Position numbers and translations under genes: made by a program. A DNA stretch of 64,000 nt from Inquilinus sp042743185 (GTDB lineage Bacteria > Pseudomonadota > Alphaproteobacteria > DSM-16000 > Inquilinaceae), in the NCBI RefSeq assembly GCF_042743185.1, contig NZ_JBHYMS010000025.1:1-64000 (forward strand). Reading direction: 5' to 3'. This document shows positions 52,953-61,684 of this stretch, piece after piece (position 1 is the first letter of the stretch; each line of letters starts with the position of its first letter). The notes beneath the pieces are model-generated. The model had not been told where the DNA came from. It saw only the letters and a list, made by a program, of their open reading frames with translations, and ran no database searches.

Positions 52953-53098
52953 GAGCCCTTTTGGAAATGCGCTGGCGTGAGTCGGCTGGTGGTGGTTTCG
53001 AGAACTGGCGCGCAGCGGACGTTTGGGTCCGTGAGCACCGGAAGCGCAGAAACCGCCATCAGACGGCCGCGCCAGTAGCATTTCCAAAAGGGCTCTGA
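52950..53098. mobile_element. MITE-like element (143 bp) inserted at the stop codon of the XRE gene
   Basis: Perfect terminal inverted repeats begin GAGCCCTTTTGGAAATGC (52953-52970) and end GCATTTCCAAAAGGGCTC (53078-53095). They continue inward as CTGGCG (52972-52977) and CGCCAG (53070-53075). The element is flanked by the direct repeat TGA (52950-52952 and 53096-53098). GAG ends and a TNA target fit the IS5 family (IS1031/IS427 groups) as I know it. It carries no gene. The left TGA is the stop codon of the regulator, so the insertion leaves the protein unchanged. It may act as a hairpin terminator. Confidence 0.75.
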
Positions 53099-53202
53099 GA
53101 CGGCCCGACCCCTGGGACGGTTTGCCCGGGTCGCGTTTCCGGCTGGCATCGCGGCCGGGGCGGGGTTACATCACCCTCAGTTCCGATAGCCGAGGCTAGC
53201 CC

Positions 53203-54324
53203 GTGTCGCTCCCCTTCGTCGACCTCAAGCAGCAATATGCCCGCCTGAAGCCGCTGATCGACGCCCGCATCCATGCGGTGCTCGACCACGGCCAGTACAT
53301 CCTGGGGCCGGAGGTGGCGGAGCTGGAGGGCGAGCTGGCGCGGCGGGCCGGCGCCCGCCACTGCCTGACGGTGGCCAGCGGCACCGACGCGCTGATCATG
53401 CCGCTGATGGCGCGGGATATCGGTCCGGGCGACGCCGTCTTCGTGCCGGCCTTCACCTTCACCGCGACGGCCGAGGCGATCCTGCTGCTCGGCGCCTCGC
53501 CGGTCTTCGTCGATGTCGATCCCGCGACCTATCTGGTCGACCTCACCGATCTCGAGCGCCGCATCGCCACGGTCGGGGCCGCCGGCAAGCTCAAGCCCAA
53601 GGCGGTGATCGCGGTCGACCTGTTCGGCCTGCCGGTCGACTATCCGAAGCTGCAGGCGATCGCCGACGCGCATGGCCTGTTCGTCATCGACGACGCGGCG
53701 CAGAGCTTCGGCGGCGCCTTTCACGGCCGCCCGGTCGGGTCGCTGGCACCGGTCACCGCCACCAGCTTCTACCCGGCCAAGCCGCTCGGCTGCTACGGCG
53801 ACGGCGGCGCCATCTTCACCGATGACGACGAGCTGGCCGCGGTGCTGAAGTCGATCCGCGTCCATGGCGAGGGCAAGAGCCGCTACGACACCGTGCGGGT
53901 CGGTCTCAACGCCCGTTTCGACACCATCCAGGCGGCGGTGCTGCTGGCCAAGCTGCCCAGCTTCGGCGAGGAGCTGGCCGCCCGCGACCGGCTGGCGCGG
54001 CACTACTCGGCCCGGCTGTCCAACCGCATCCAGACGCCGGTGATGCCGGACGGGCTGACCTGCGCCTGGGCGCAATACACCATCCGCGTGGCGGACCGCG
54101 ACGCGGTGCGGGCGAAGCTGGGCGAGGCCGGGGTGCCGACCGCGATCTACTACCCGACGCCGATGCATCTGGCCGAGGCCTACCGCGCCCATGGCGAAGG
54201 CGAGGGCTCGCTGCCGGTCAGCGAGGCGCTGAGCCGCGAGGTGCTGAGCCTGCCGATGCACCCCTTCCTGTCCGACGCCGACGCCGACCGCGTCTGCGAC
54301 GCGGTGATCGCGGCGGTCGGCTGA
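53203..54324 (+). CDS. DegT/DnrJ/EryC1/StrS-family aminotransferase (WbpE-like)
   Basis: A 373-residue PLP-dependent sugar aminotransferase. It opens with PFVDLKQQYARLKPLIDARI and carries LDHGQYILGPEVAELEGELA, CLTVASGTDALIMPLMA, VFVPAFTFTATAEAILLLGA and VIDDAAQSFGGAFHGRPVG. The PLP lysine is in TSFYPAKPLGCYGDGGAIFT. The pattern is that of WbpE-type enzymes, which aminate UDP-3-keto-GlcNAc(A) to a 2,3-diamino sugar for O-antigen or lipid A. The start is a GTG at 53203 with a weak ribosome site. Two lpxA paralogues lie 0.9 and 3.4 kb downstream, so a role in lipid A or surface sugar is plausible. No matching NAD oxidoreductase partner is next to it. Confidence 0.9.
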   Translation: MSLPFVDLKQQYARLKPLIDARIHAVLDHGQYILGPEVAELEGELARRAGARHCLTVASGTDALIMPLMARDIGPGDAVFVPAFTFTATAEAILLLGASPVFVDVDPATYLVDLTDLERRIATVGAAGKLKPKAVIAVDLFGLPVDYPKLQAIADAHGLFVIDDAAQSFGGAFHGRPVGSLAPVTATSFYPAKPLGCYGDGGAIFTDDDELAAVLKSIRVHGEGKSRYDTVRVGLNARFDTIQAAVLLAKLPSFGEELAARDRLARHYSARLSNRIQTPVMPDGLTCAWAQYTIRVADRDAVRAKLGEAGVPTAIYYPTPMHLAEAYRAHGEGEGSLPVSEALSREVLSLPMHPFLSDADADRVCDAVIAAVG

Positions 54325-54327
54325 GGC

Positions 54328-54939
54328 TCAGCGCGTCGCCACCGCCACTGCGGCGCCGGCCATCACCGTGCCGGTGCCGCGGTTGATCGCCTTGAGCGCC
54401 CGTGGCGACCGGAACATCCGGCGGGCGCGCAGCGCCAGCACGACATAGGCCGCCAGCACGGCGCCGTAGACCACGACCAGCGTGGCGGCGAGCTCGGCGA
54501 AGCCCATCCAGGTCATGTGCTGCAGGTCGATGATGGTCGGCAGCAGCGCCAGGTAGAACAGCGTCGTCTTCGGGTTGCCGAGGCAGACCGAGATGCCGGC
54601 CAGGAACAGGCGAACGCCTTCGCCGCGCACCGGCTGCGCCTCGACCGGCGCCGTGGCCGGGGCGGTCCATAGCCGCCAGGCGAGATACAGCAGATAGGCG
54701 GCGCCGGCGTATTTGATCACGATGAAGACCGGCTGCAGCGTCGCCGCCAGCATGGCGAGGCCGAGCGCCGTGGCACCGAGCCACATCAGGTCTCCGGCCA
54801 TCAGCCCGGCGCAGAAGGCCGGCGCGCCCCGGCTGCCGCGGCCCAGCACGCGGGCCACCAGCGCCGCGGTGGTCGGGCCCGGCACGGCGCAGGCGACGCC
54901 GAGCGTGACGGCATAGATCAGAAGCGTCGACGCATCCAT
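54328..54939 (-). CDS. LysE/RhtB-family amino-acid exporter
   Basis: A 203-residue inner-membrane exporter of six segments. The start at 54939 gives the family opening DASTLLIYAVTLGVACAVPGPTTAAL, with the conserved PGP. Later come the GDLMWLGATALGLAML segment, KYAGAAYLLYLAWRLW, and LFLAGISVCLGNPKTTLFYL with the N-P-K motif. The family exports amino acids such as lysine, threonine or homoserine lactones. It converges on the aminotransferase gene (3 bp between stops). Confidence 0.92.
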   Translation of the reverse strand: MDASTLLIYAVTLGVACAVPGPTTAALVARVLGRGSRGAPAFCAGLMAGDLMWLGATALGLAMLAATLQPVFIVIKYAGAAYLLYLAWRLWTAPATAPVEAQPVRGEGVRLFLAGISVCLGNPKTTLFYLALLPTIIDLQHMTWMGFAELAATLVVVYGAVLAAYVVLALRARRMFRSPRALKAINRGTGTVMAGAAVAVATR

Positions 54940-55199
54940 CGGCTGAACCTTCGGCAGGGGCCGGACAATACCGGCCCGGCCATTATGCACGCTCGAAATC
55001 GTCTCGTCTCGCAGCCTATTGAAAAGGCTCGACATTCGTCAGATTGGAGCGCTTCTGATTAGTCGGAATAAATTCAGAAATAAATTTTAACTTTTGTTTG
55101 TGTCGTGATTGAGTGCAGTATCGACAAGCGAAAAATTGCGCCGTCGATCTACTCTGGATCCGGCCCGCTTCATCCAAATGTTTTGGGGCATCGGAAATC
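54940..55199. promoter_or_regulatory. AT-rich divergent promoter region of the LysE and first lpxA genes
   Basis: From about 55020 to 55130 the sequence is clearly AT-rich (for example AATAAATTCAGAAATAAATT at 55067-55086), unlike its surroundings. It should hold the promoter of the first lpxA gene. I could not assign hexamers with confidence. Confidence 0.45.
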
Positions 55200-55988
55200 A
55201 TGTCTTTGCCGAGCTTGTTTCATGCCACGGCCATCATTGCGTCTGGCGTCGAAATCGGTGAAGGCACCCGCATCGGGGCGTATGCCGTGATCGGCGAAGG
55301 GGTCCGGCTCGGGCGCGACAATATCGTCGGGCCTCATGCCGTGGTCGAGGGCGACACCGAGATCGGCGATCGCAATCACATCTTCCAGTTCGCCTCGGTC
55401 GGCGCCCAGCCGCAGGACCTGAAGTTCAGCGGCGGCAACAGCCGGCTGCGGATCGGCGACGGCAACGTCTTTCGCGAGCACGTCACCATCCATTCCGGCG
55501 CGGCGCGGCCGCTCGGGGTGACCACGATCGGCGACGGCAACCTGTTCATGGCCAACGCCCATGTCGGCCACGACTGCCGCATCGGCAATCACACCCGCTT
55601 CGTCAACGGGGCGATGATCGCCGGCTATGGCGAGGTCGGCGACCATGCCTTTCTCAGCGGCCTGGTTGCGGTTCATCAATTCACCCGGATCGGCGCCTTC
55701 GCCTTCGTCGCGGCCGGCGCCATGGTGTCCCAGGACGTGCCGCCCTTCTGTCTGGCACAGGGTGACCGGGCCCGGCTGGTGTCGCTGAACGAGGTCGGGC
55801 TGCGCCGCAACGGCTTCATCGAGGCGGATGTGCTGATGCTGCGCAAGGTGTTCCGCATGCTGTTCCGCGGCGGCGGCGCCAAGGCCGAACGGATGGCGGC
55901 GGTCCATCATGCCTATGGCGACCGCCGCGGGGTCGATCTGCTGCTGCGTTTCCTGCTGGATACGAAGCGAGGCCTGGCAGCGGCCTGA
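55200..55988 (+). CDS. lpxA: Acyl-ACP--UDP-N-acetylglucosamine O-acyltransferase (LpxA), paralogue 1
   Basis: A 262-residue left-handed beta-helix enzyme of the first step of lipid A synthesis. Hexapeptide repeats run through the N-terminal two thirds (IGEGTRIGAYAVIGEGVRLG, IGDGNLFMANAHVGHDCRIG). The catalytic His, Escherichia coli His125, is the second in AHVGHDC. The C-terminal helical domain (NGFIEADVLMLRKVFRMLFR) is normal. The residue at the acyl-length ruler, E. coli Gly173, aligns by eye to Ala (FVAAGAM), which would favour a chain shorter than C14. The start at 55200 fits the E. coli length exactly. It stands alone, away from lpxD-fabZ-lpxB. Confidence 0.92.
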   Translation: MSLPSLFHATAIIASGVEIGEGTRIGAYAVIGEGVRLGRDNIVGPHAVVEGDTEIGDRNHIFQFASVGAQPQDLKFSGGNSRLRIGDGNVFREHVTIHSGAARPLGVTTIGDGNLFMANAHVGHDCRIGNHTRFVNGAMIAGYGEVGDHAFLSGLVAVHQFTRIGAFAFVAAGAMVSQDVPPFCLAQGDRARLVSLNEVGLRRNGFIEADVLMLRKVFRMLFRGGGAKAERMAAVHHAYGDRRGVDLLLRFLLDTKRGLAAA

Positions 55989-55993
55989 GTGCC

Positions 55994-57538
55994 TTACAGG
56001 CTGAGGATCGGCGGCCTGCGGTGCCGGGTGGCGCTCTCGTAGTCGAAGGCGAAGGACAGCAGGGCCGCCTCGCTCCACATCGGGCCGATGAAGAGCAGGC
56101 CGAAGGGCGCGCCCGACGCGGTGCGGCCGGCCGGCACCGTCACGCCGGGCAGGCCGGCGATGTTGATCTCGGAGACCGCGGTCTCCTGGATCGCCTGGCC
56201 GCTGCCCGCGAACGGCAGCTCGCCGCGCATCTGCGGGACCGCCAGCCCGTCGAGCCGGTGCCGCGCCATGACCTCGGCGAAGATCTCGAGATAGGCCTCC
56301 TTCGCCGCCAGGAAGTCGGACAGGTCCGGCGGCGCCGACGGGTCGGCCAGGCCGGCCCGGAATGCCGGCGCATCCGCCATGAAGGCGAGCACGCCGCCCG
56401 GGCCGAACGGGTCCTCGGCGGCGACCGCGGCCTTGAAGGCCTCGAAGGACCGGATCGCGGCGTCCGGGCCCAGCCGCGTCAGGTAACGGTCCAGGTCGTA
56501 GGGCAGGCCTTCGATGCCGCGCGGGTCGAACCCCTCGGCGCCCGGCGCCGGGCGGGCGATGTCGGCGAAGCCCGACCCCGCGAACGGATCCTCGACCAGG
56601 ACCACGCCCCGCGCCTCCAGCTCGCCGGTCGCCCGCCGGTACGCCACAGCCGTCCCGGGCGACAGCGCCTGGCTGCGCCATCCCGGCCCGTACAGGCCGA
56701 GGCGCTTGCCGTGCAGCGATCCGGCGTCGAGTCCGGCGGCGTAGCCGCCCCGCGGCCGGTGCCCGATCCCGGCCACGGTCTTGGGGTCCTCCGGGCTGAA
56801 GCCGGCCAGCACGTCCAGCGTCAGCGCCGCGTCGCGCACGCAGCGCGCGATCGGGCCGACGACGTCGCGGGTGCTGCCGGCCAGCGGCATGACCCCGGCA
56901 TTGGGCACCAGGCCGAAGCTCGGCTTGATCCCGACCAGATCCTGGGCCGATGCCGGATTCTGGATCGACCCGCCGGTCTCCTCCGCCAGGCCCAGCACGG
57001 CGAGGCTGCCGGCGACCGCGGTGGCGGTTCCGGCGCTGCTGCCGCCGGGCACGCGGCCAGGGTAGGCGGCATTGAGCGTCGCGCCGGCCCAGCTGTCGTC
57101 GGCATGGCTGCCCGACGCGCTCAGCACCGGGACATTGGTCTTGCCCAGGATCACGGCGCCCGCGGCGCGCATCCGCGCCACCACCGGCGAATCCGTCGCC
57201 GGGATCAGGTCGACGCCGCCGGCCCGGGCGCTCAGCAGCCGCCAGCCGCCGGTGCTGGGCAGCCCGGCCATGTCCATGGTGTCCTTGACCACGACCGGCA
57301 CCCCGGCCAGCGGGCCCGGCGCCTCGCCCGCGGCGCGCCGCCGGTCGATCTCGCGCGCCTCGCGCAGGGCGTCGGGGTTCGCCGTGATCACCGCGACATG
57401 GCGCGGATTGTACCGGGCGATGCGGTCGAGGAAGGCCTGGGTCAGCGCCTCCGCTGTGATGCCCCGGGCCAAGGCGGTCTCGACATCCGCCACCGTCATC
57501 TCGACGGGGTCGATCGCGGTCGACGCGGCTGTGGTCAT
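55994..57538 (-). CDS. Amidase (amidase signature family)
   Basis: A 514-residue hydrolase with a Ser-cisSer-Lys triad. The Lys is in GVPVVVKDTMDMAG. The first Ser block is RVPGGSSAGTATAVAG (usual GGSSGG here GGSSAG). The nucleophile Ser is in EETGGSIQNPASAQDLVGIKP. The rest shows the family C-terminal SEINIAGLPGVTVPAGRTAS and APFGLLFIGPMWSEAALLSF. It is longer than GatA and lies in no gat operon, so it is a catabolic amidase of unknown substrate. AGGAG precedes the start at 57538. It separates the two lpxA genes on the opposite strand. Confidence 0.9.
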   Translation of the reverse strand: MTTAASTAIDPVEMTVADVETALARGITAEALTQAFLDRIARYNPRHVAVITANPDALREAREIDRRRAAGEAPGPLAGVPVVVKDTMDMAGLPSTGGWRLLSARAGGVDLIPATDSPVVARMRAAGAVILGKTNVPVLSASGSHADDSWAGATLNAAYPGRVPGGSSAGTATAVAGSLAVLGLAEETGGSIQNPASAQDLVGIKPSFGLVPNAGVMPLAGSTRDVVGPIARCVRDAALTLDVLAGFSPEDPKTVAGIGHRPRGGYAAGLDAGSLHGKRLGLYGPGWRSQALSPGTAVAYRRATGELEARGVVLVEDPFAGSGFADIARPAPGAEGFDPRGIEGLPYDLDRYLTRLGPDAAIRSFEAFKAAVAAEDPFGPGGVLAFMADAPAFRAGLADPSAPPDLSDFLAAKEAYLEIFAEVMARHRLDGLAVPQMRGELPFAGSGQAIQETAVSEINIAGLPGVTVPAGRTASGAPFGLLFIGPMWSEAALLSFAFDYESATRHRRPPILSL

Positions 57539-57720
57539 GGCGGCTCCTGGCGAGTGCGGGACGATAGCGCGCGGGTCGTCCATCGGCCAAGCGGTCCTGG
57601 GGACAGATGGTGCAACGCAATGATGTGTAACAAATTTTGAGTTCCGCCCTGGCGCCGCGGCCGGCAGGATCGCCAGCGTGCCGGACCGTCCGGCCGCCGT
57701 GTTTCCAGTCGGGATCCTGC

Positions 57721-58506
57721 ATGACGTCGTCCCTGATCCACCGCACCGCGATCATCGAGCCCGGGGCCGAGATCGGCGAGGGCACCCGCATCGGCGCCTA
57801 TGCCGTGATCGGGCCCAAGGTCCGGATGGGCCGCGACTGCATCGTCGGGCCGCATGCGGTGGTCGAGGGGCGGACCGAGATCGGCGACCGCAACCAGGTC
57901 TTCCAGTTCGCCTCGGTCGGCGCGCCGCCGCAGGACCTGAAGTACAGGGGCGAGGAGACGCGGCTGGTCATCGGCCACGACAACATCATCCGCGAATACG
58001 TCACCATCCAGCCGGGCGTCGGCGTCTCCGGCGGGCTGACCACGGTCGGCGACGGCAACCTGTTCATGGCCTGCTCGCACATCGCCCATGACTGCCGCAT
58101 CGGCAGCCACGCCCAGTTCGCCAACGCCGCGACCCTGGCCGGCCATGTCGAGGTCGGCGACCACGTCCATGTCAGCGGCCTGGCTGGGGTGCACCAGTTC
58201 ACCCGCATCGGCGCCCATGCCTTCGTCGCCGCCGGGGCCATGGTGGCGCAGGACGTGCCGCCCTTCTGCCTGGTCCAGGGCGACCGGGCACGCCTCGTGT
58301 CGCTGAACGAGGTCGGGCTGCGCCGCCACGGCTTCACCGAGCCGGAGGTGATGGCCCTGCGCCGCGTATTCCGCGCCCTGTTCCGCGGCACCGGGGAGAA
58401 GGCCGAGCGGATGGCGCGGGTCCGCCGCGACCATGCCGGCGACAAGGGCGTGGCCGAGCTGCTGGAGTTCCTGTCCGACACCAGGCGCGGGCTGGTCGCG
58501 GCCTGA
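57721..58506 (+). CDS. lpxA: Acyl-ACP--UDP-N-acetylglucosamine O-acyltransferase (LpxA), paralogue 2
   Basis: A 261-residue LpxA, roughly 70 percent like the copy at 55200 by eye. The hexapeptide repeats (IGEGTRIGAYAVIGPKVRMG), the catalytic His in CSHIAHDCRIG and the C-terminal domain (HGFTEPEVMALRRVFRALFR) are complete. The ruler position again reads VAAGAM. It differs from copy 1 at AHVGHDC (here SHIAHDC) and in the substrate-facing loop (GVGVSGGLTTVGDGN against GAARPLGVTTIGDGN). The start at 57721 matches the start of copy 1. Both copies look active. Confidence 0.92.
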   Translation: MTSSLIHRTAIIEPGAEIGEGTRIGAYAVIGPKVRMGRDCIVGPHAVVEGRTEIGDRNQVFQFASVGAPPQDLKYRGEETRLVIGHDNIIREYVTIQPGVGVSGGLTTVGDGNLFMACSHIAHDCRIGSHAQFANAATLAGHVEVGDHVHVSGLAGVHQFTRIGAHAFVAAGAMVAQDVPPFCLVQGDRARLVSLNEVGLRRHGFTEPEVMALRRVFRALFRGTGEKAERMARVRRDHAGDKGVAELLEFLSDTRRGLVAA

Positions 58507-58567
58507 CGGCAACGGGCCGGCCTCTCGGCGCGTTGATGACTCGAAGCCGATCGTCGAGGAGGACGCC

Positions 58568-59032
58568 ATGACCGCCGTGAGCCCGATCCAGGCCGGCATC
58601 GCCGTCGACGCGCCGCAGGATCGTGCCTTCGACGCCTTCACCCGGGAGATCGGGCGGTGGTGGCCGCTCGCCTACACCTATGCCCAGGCGGAGCTCGACA
58701 CCGCGGTTATCGAGCCGCGGGCCGGCGGCCTCTGGTTCGAGCGCGACCGCGCCGGCCGTGAGACCGCCTGGGGCGAGGTCCGCGCCTGGGAGCCGCCGTC
58801 GCGGCTGGTGCTGTCCTTCGCCGTCAGCCCGGAGCGGGCGCCGGAGCCCGAGGAGCGGGCCAGCGAGGTCGAGATCCGCTTCGTGCCGGAGCAGGGGCGC
58901 ACCCGGATCGAGCTGGAGCACCGCGACTTCGAGCGCCACGGCGACGGGGCGGCCCGGCTGCGCGACGGCATGGCCTCGCCCGGGGGCTGGCCGCTGATCC
59001 TCGCCGACTTCGCGCGGTACATCCGGGGTTGA
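58568..59032 (+). CDS. SRPBCC-family (AHSA1-like) protein
   Basis: A 154-residue START-like fold protein. It shows the Aha1-type opening (GIAVDAPQDRAFDAFTREIGRWWPL), the middle GLWFERDRAGRETAWGEVRAWEPPSRLVLSF, and the closing helix (GWPLILADFARYIRG). Such proteins bind hydrophobic ligands in a deep pocket; their roles vary from polyketide cyclase to stress chaperone. GAGGAGGAC precedes the start. It lies 61 bp after the second lpxA on the same strand and may be co-transcribed. Confidence 0.87.
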   Translation: MTAVSPIQAGIAVDAPQDRAFDAFTREIGRWWPLAYTYAQAELDTAVIEPRAGGLWFERDRAGRETAWGEVRAWEPPSRLVLSFAVSPERAPEPEERASEVEIRFVPEQGRTRIELEHRDFERHGDGAARLRDGMASPGGWPLILADFARYIRG

Positions 59033-59042
59033 GGACCAGCGC

Positions 59043-59121
59043 GTAGGTTGGGTTCGCGGACGCGAACCCAAACCCAACATGTTTTGCCCCTGTTGGGTTC
59101 GCCAGAGCGAACCCAACCTAC
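59043..59121. repeat. Dispersed twin-hairpin palindromic repeat (copy 2)
   Basis: The second copy of the element at 31581-31657. The outer 15-bp arms are GTAGGTTGGGTTCGC (59043-59057) and GCGAACCCAACCTAC (59107-59121). Inside are two hairpins: TTGGGTTCGCG/CGCGAACCCAA (59048-59071) and GTTGGGTTCGC/GCGAACCCAAC (59092-59117). It lies exactly between the stops of two convergent genes, where it may act as a bidirectional terminator. Confidence 0.9.
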
Positions 59122-59127
59122 GATGTC

Positions 59128-60030
59128 TCAGCCGACCGGCATCTCGTTTTCGATCCACTCGGTGAGCGACGCGTGCTTCGGCGCCCAGCCCAGTTCCGCC
59201 CGCGCCCGCTTGCCTCGAACCCGGCTGTTCGAGCCGAGCGAGTAGACGGCGTGGCCGAAGCCCAGCGTGGCGACGGCGTCGTCGATCGGCCAGGGCTGCG
59301 GCGCGCCGAGGCCGAGACGCCGGGCGAGCGCCGCCGCGGCCTCGGCGAAGGAGGCTTCGCCGTTCTCGACATAGGTGAAGGCGCCGGCCGGCGCGCGGTC
59401 CAGCGCCAGGGCATAGAGTTCCGCCATGTCGTCGACATGCACGTTCGACCAGATGTTCAGGCCGCGCCCGACATGCCGGACCACGCCGGATGTCCGTGCC
59501 GCGGCGACCAGCGTCGGGATCTGCACGCTGTCGGCATGCAGCCCGGGCCCGGTGCCGTAGATCAGGCTGTTGCACAGCACCACCGACCGCACGCCGCGCC
59601 CGGCAGCGTCGACGATCAGCCGGTCGATGGCGACCCGCGCGGCCTTGCCCGGCACCGGCTCGACCGGCGTGTCCTCGTCGTAGATCCGGTCCGAGGCCCA
59701 TTCGCCGCGGGCGTCGTCGGCCACCACGCTGGTGCCGCTGGTGTGCAGGAAGGGCTTGCCGCTGCCGGCGAGGGCGTCGAGGAAGGCTTCGACCGCCGTC
59801 CGGTCGTCGGAATCGGCGGCGTTGACCACCGCGTCGGCCGCCTTCGCCTCCCGCGCCAGCAGCGCCGTGTCCGACAGTTCGCCCCGCACCGGCTCGATGC
59901 CCAGCGCCTGCAGCCGCGCCGCCTTGTCCGGCGACCGCACCAGGCCGCGGATCCGGTGCCCGTCTTTCACCAGCCGCAGGGCGACGGCGCCGCCGATATA
60001 GCCGCTGGCGCCGGTCAGGAAAATGGTCAT
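59128..60030 (-). CDS. NAD(P)-dependent epimerase/dehydratase-family protein
   Basis: A 300-residue extended short-chain dehydrogenase. The nucleotide-binding motif is TIFLTGASGYIGGAVALRLV (TGxxGxxG). The atypical active-site region reads SLIYGTGPGLHADSV, with the YxxxK replaced by a pattern as in NmrA/YwnB-like and aldehyde reductases. A late WAPKHASLTEWIENEM closes it. Substrate unknown. The start at 60030 gives the nucleotide-binding strand at once. The downstream neighbour on the plus strand converges on it across the palindromic repeat. Confidence 0.85.
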   Translation of the reverse strand: MTIFLTGASGYIGGAVALRLVKDGHRIRGLVRSPDKAARLQALGIEPVRGELSDTALLAREAKAADAVVNAADSDDRTAVEAFLDALAGSGKPFLHTSGTSVVADDARGEWASDRIYDEDTPVEPVPGKAARVAIDRLIVDAAGRGVRSVVLCNSLIYGTGPGLHADSVQIPTLVAAARTSGVVRHVGRGLNIWSNVHVDDMAELYALALDRAPAGAFTYVENGEASFAEAAAALARRLGLGAPQPWPIDDAVATLGFGHAVYSLGSNSRVRGKRARAELGWAPKHASLTEWIENEMPVG

Positions 60031-60161
60031 GCCGATGCTTTCGTCCGCGTTCAGATCCTGAAGAAGATGGGGGCAGGGAACCTGTGTCGGGAAGCCATCC
60101 GGCCGGACAAGCTGGCATGAAGCGAATTCACAGACGGAAGCCCCGCAAACGGACAGGCCTG

Positions 60162-61664
60162 CTACGACGTGATCCGGTCCAGATCGTCGTAGAGAGCTTG
60201 GCTGTGGCGGTACAGCCGGTCGAACACCGGCTGCATCCGGGCGTAGCGCTTGGCCCAGGCGGGGTCCGGTTCGATCTCGGCGCCGTAGCGCACGAACGCC
60301 CCGGCCGCGTCCTGCACCGTGGAAAATCGGCCGGTGGCGGCGGCGACCATGGCGGCGCAGCCGACCACGCCGCATTCCGCCTCCTCCGGCACCAGGATCG
60401 GCAGGCCGGTGGCGCTGGCCTTGATCTTCAGCCACAGCCCGGTCTTGGCGCCGCCGCCGGAGGCGATCAGCCGGTCCAGCGGCCGGCCCGACGCCGCCTC
60501 CATCACCCGGATGTGGCGGGTGACGGCGAAGGCCACGCCCTCCAGCACCGCCCGGTGCAGCTCGGCCAGGCCGTGCCCGGCGCCGAGGCCGAAGAACTGC
60601 GCCCGGGCGTTGCGATGGGCGCCCAGCCGCTCGCCCACCAGATAGGGCAGGAACAGCAGGCCGCCGGCGCCCGGCGCGGCCTCGGCCGCCTTGGCGACGA
60701 TCTCGGGATAGCCCAGCGCGCCCTCGTGGAAGGCGCGGCGGGCCCAGCGCATGGCGTCGCCGCCGCTCTCCAGCAGCACGAAGGGCCCCCAGCCGCCCTC
60801 GATCGTGGCGACGTTGCAGATCTCGGGGTCCAGCAGCGGCGCCTCGGTGATCAGGGTGATGATCGAGGACGTGCCGGTGACGTCGGAGACCAGCCCCGGC
60901 CGGCAGGCGCCCGAGCCCAGCAGCGCCATCGGATAGTCGGCACCGCCGACCAGCACCGGCGTGCCCGCGAGCAGGCCGGTCTCCACCGCCGCCGCTTCGG
61001 TGACGCCGCCCAGGATCTCCAGCGGCGACCGCAGCCGCGGCAGCTTGGCCGCGTCCAGCCCCAGCAGCGCGATCATGGCGGGCGACCAGTCGCGCGTCGC
61101 CGGATTCATCAGGAAGCTGCAGGACCCTTCCGTCGCCTCCATGGCGATCTCGCCGGTCAGGCGGAAATTGACCCAGTCCTTCGGCATCATCACCGCCGCC
61201 GCCCGGCGGTACGCCTCAGGGTTGTGGTCGCGGATCCAGGCCAGCTTGAAGCCCGGCCAGGCCGGGGTCGGCGGGTTGCCGCTCTCGGCCAGGTAGGTCG
61301 CAGGCGCATGGTCGCGCTCGAACGCCGAGACCAGATCCAGCGTGCGCTTGTCGTTCCACAGCGGGACGGTGTCGCGGGTCAGGGCGCCGGTGTCGTCGAC
61401 CAGCACCGTGCCATGCATCTGGCCGCAGGCGCAGACCGCGGCGATGCGGTCGCGGGCGCCCTCGACCTGGTCCAACACGGTGCGCACCGACTGCACGACC
61501 CCGGCCCACCAATCGGCCGGCCGCTGCTCCGACCAGCCGAATTGCGGCACGATCTGCTCGTGCTCCCGCGCGGCGATGGCCAGGATCCAGCCGCCGTCAT
61601 CGACCAGCGCCGCCCGCGCGCTGCCGGTGCCGACATCGATCGAAAGGGCGAGGTCTCGGGTCAT
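60162..61664 (-). CDS. FGGY-family carbohydrate kinase (xylulokinase-like)
   Basis: A 500-residue sugar kinase of the xylulokinase/ribulokinase family. The N-terminal ATP-fold loop is LALSIDVGTGSARAALVD. The substrate/metal region reads PLWNDKRTLDLVSAFERDH. The FGGY second signature area is GLIASGGGAKTGLWLKIKAS (here RLIASGGG), with the adenosine loop GVVGCAAMVAAATGRF. It is the last gene of the ABC operon on this strand (20 bp after the permease gene), so it phosphorylates the imported sugar, probably a ketopentose or polyol product. Confidence 0.9.
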   Translation of the reverse strand: MTRDLALSIDVGTGSARAALVDDGGWILAIAAREHEQIVPQFGWSEQRPADWWAGVVQSVRTVLDQVEGARDRIAAVCACGQMHGTVLVDDTGALTRDTVPLWNDKRTLDLVSAFERDHAPATYLAESGNPPTPAWPGFKLAWIRDHNPEAYRRAAAVMMPKDWVNFRLTGEIAMEATEGSCSFLMNPATRDWSPAMIALLGLDAAKLPRLRSPLEILGGVTEAAAVETGLLAGTPVLVGGADYPMALLGSGACRPGLVSDVTGTSSIITLITEAPLLDPEICNVATIEGGWGPFVLLESGGDAMRWARRAFHEGALGYPEIVAKAAEAAPGAGGLLFLPYLVGERLGAHRNARAQFFGLGAGHGLAELHRAVLEGVAFAVTRHIRVMEAASGRPLDRLIASGGGAKTGLWLKIKASATGLPILVPEEAECGVVGCAAMVAAATGRFSTVQDAAGAFVRYGAEIEPDPAWAKRYARMQPVFDRLYRHSQALYDDLDRITS

Positions 61665-61684
61665 GGCAGTTCCGTGCGGCAGGC

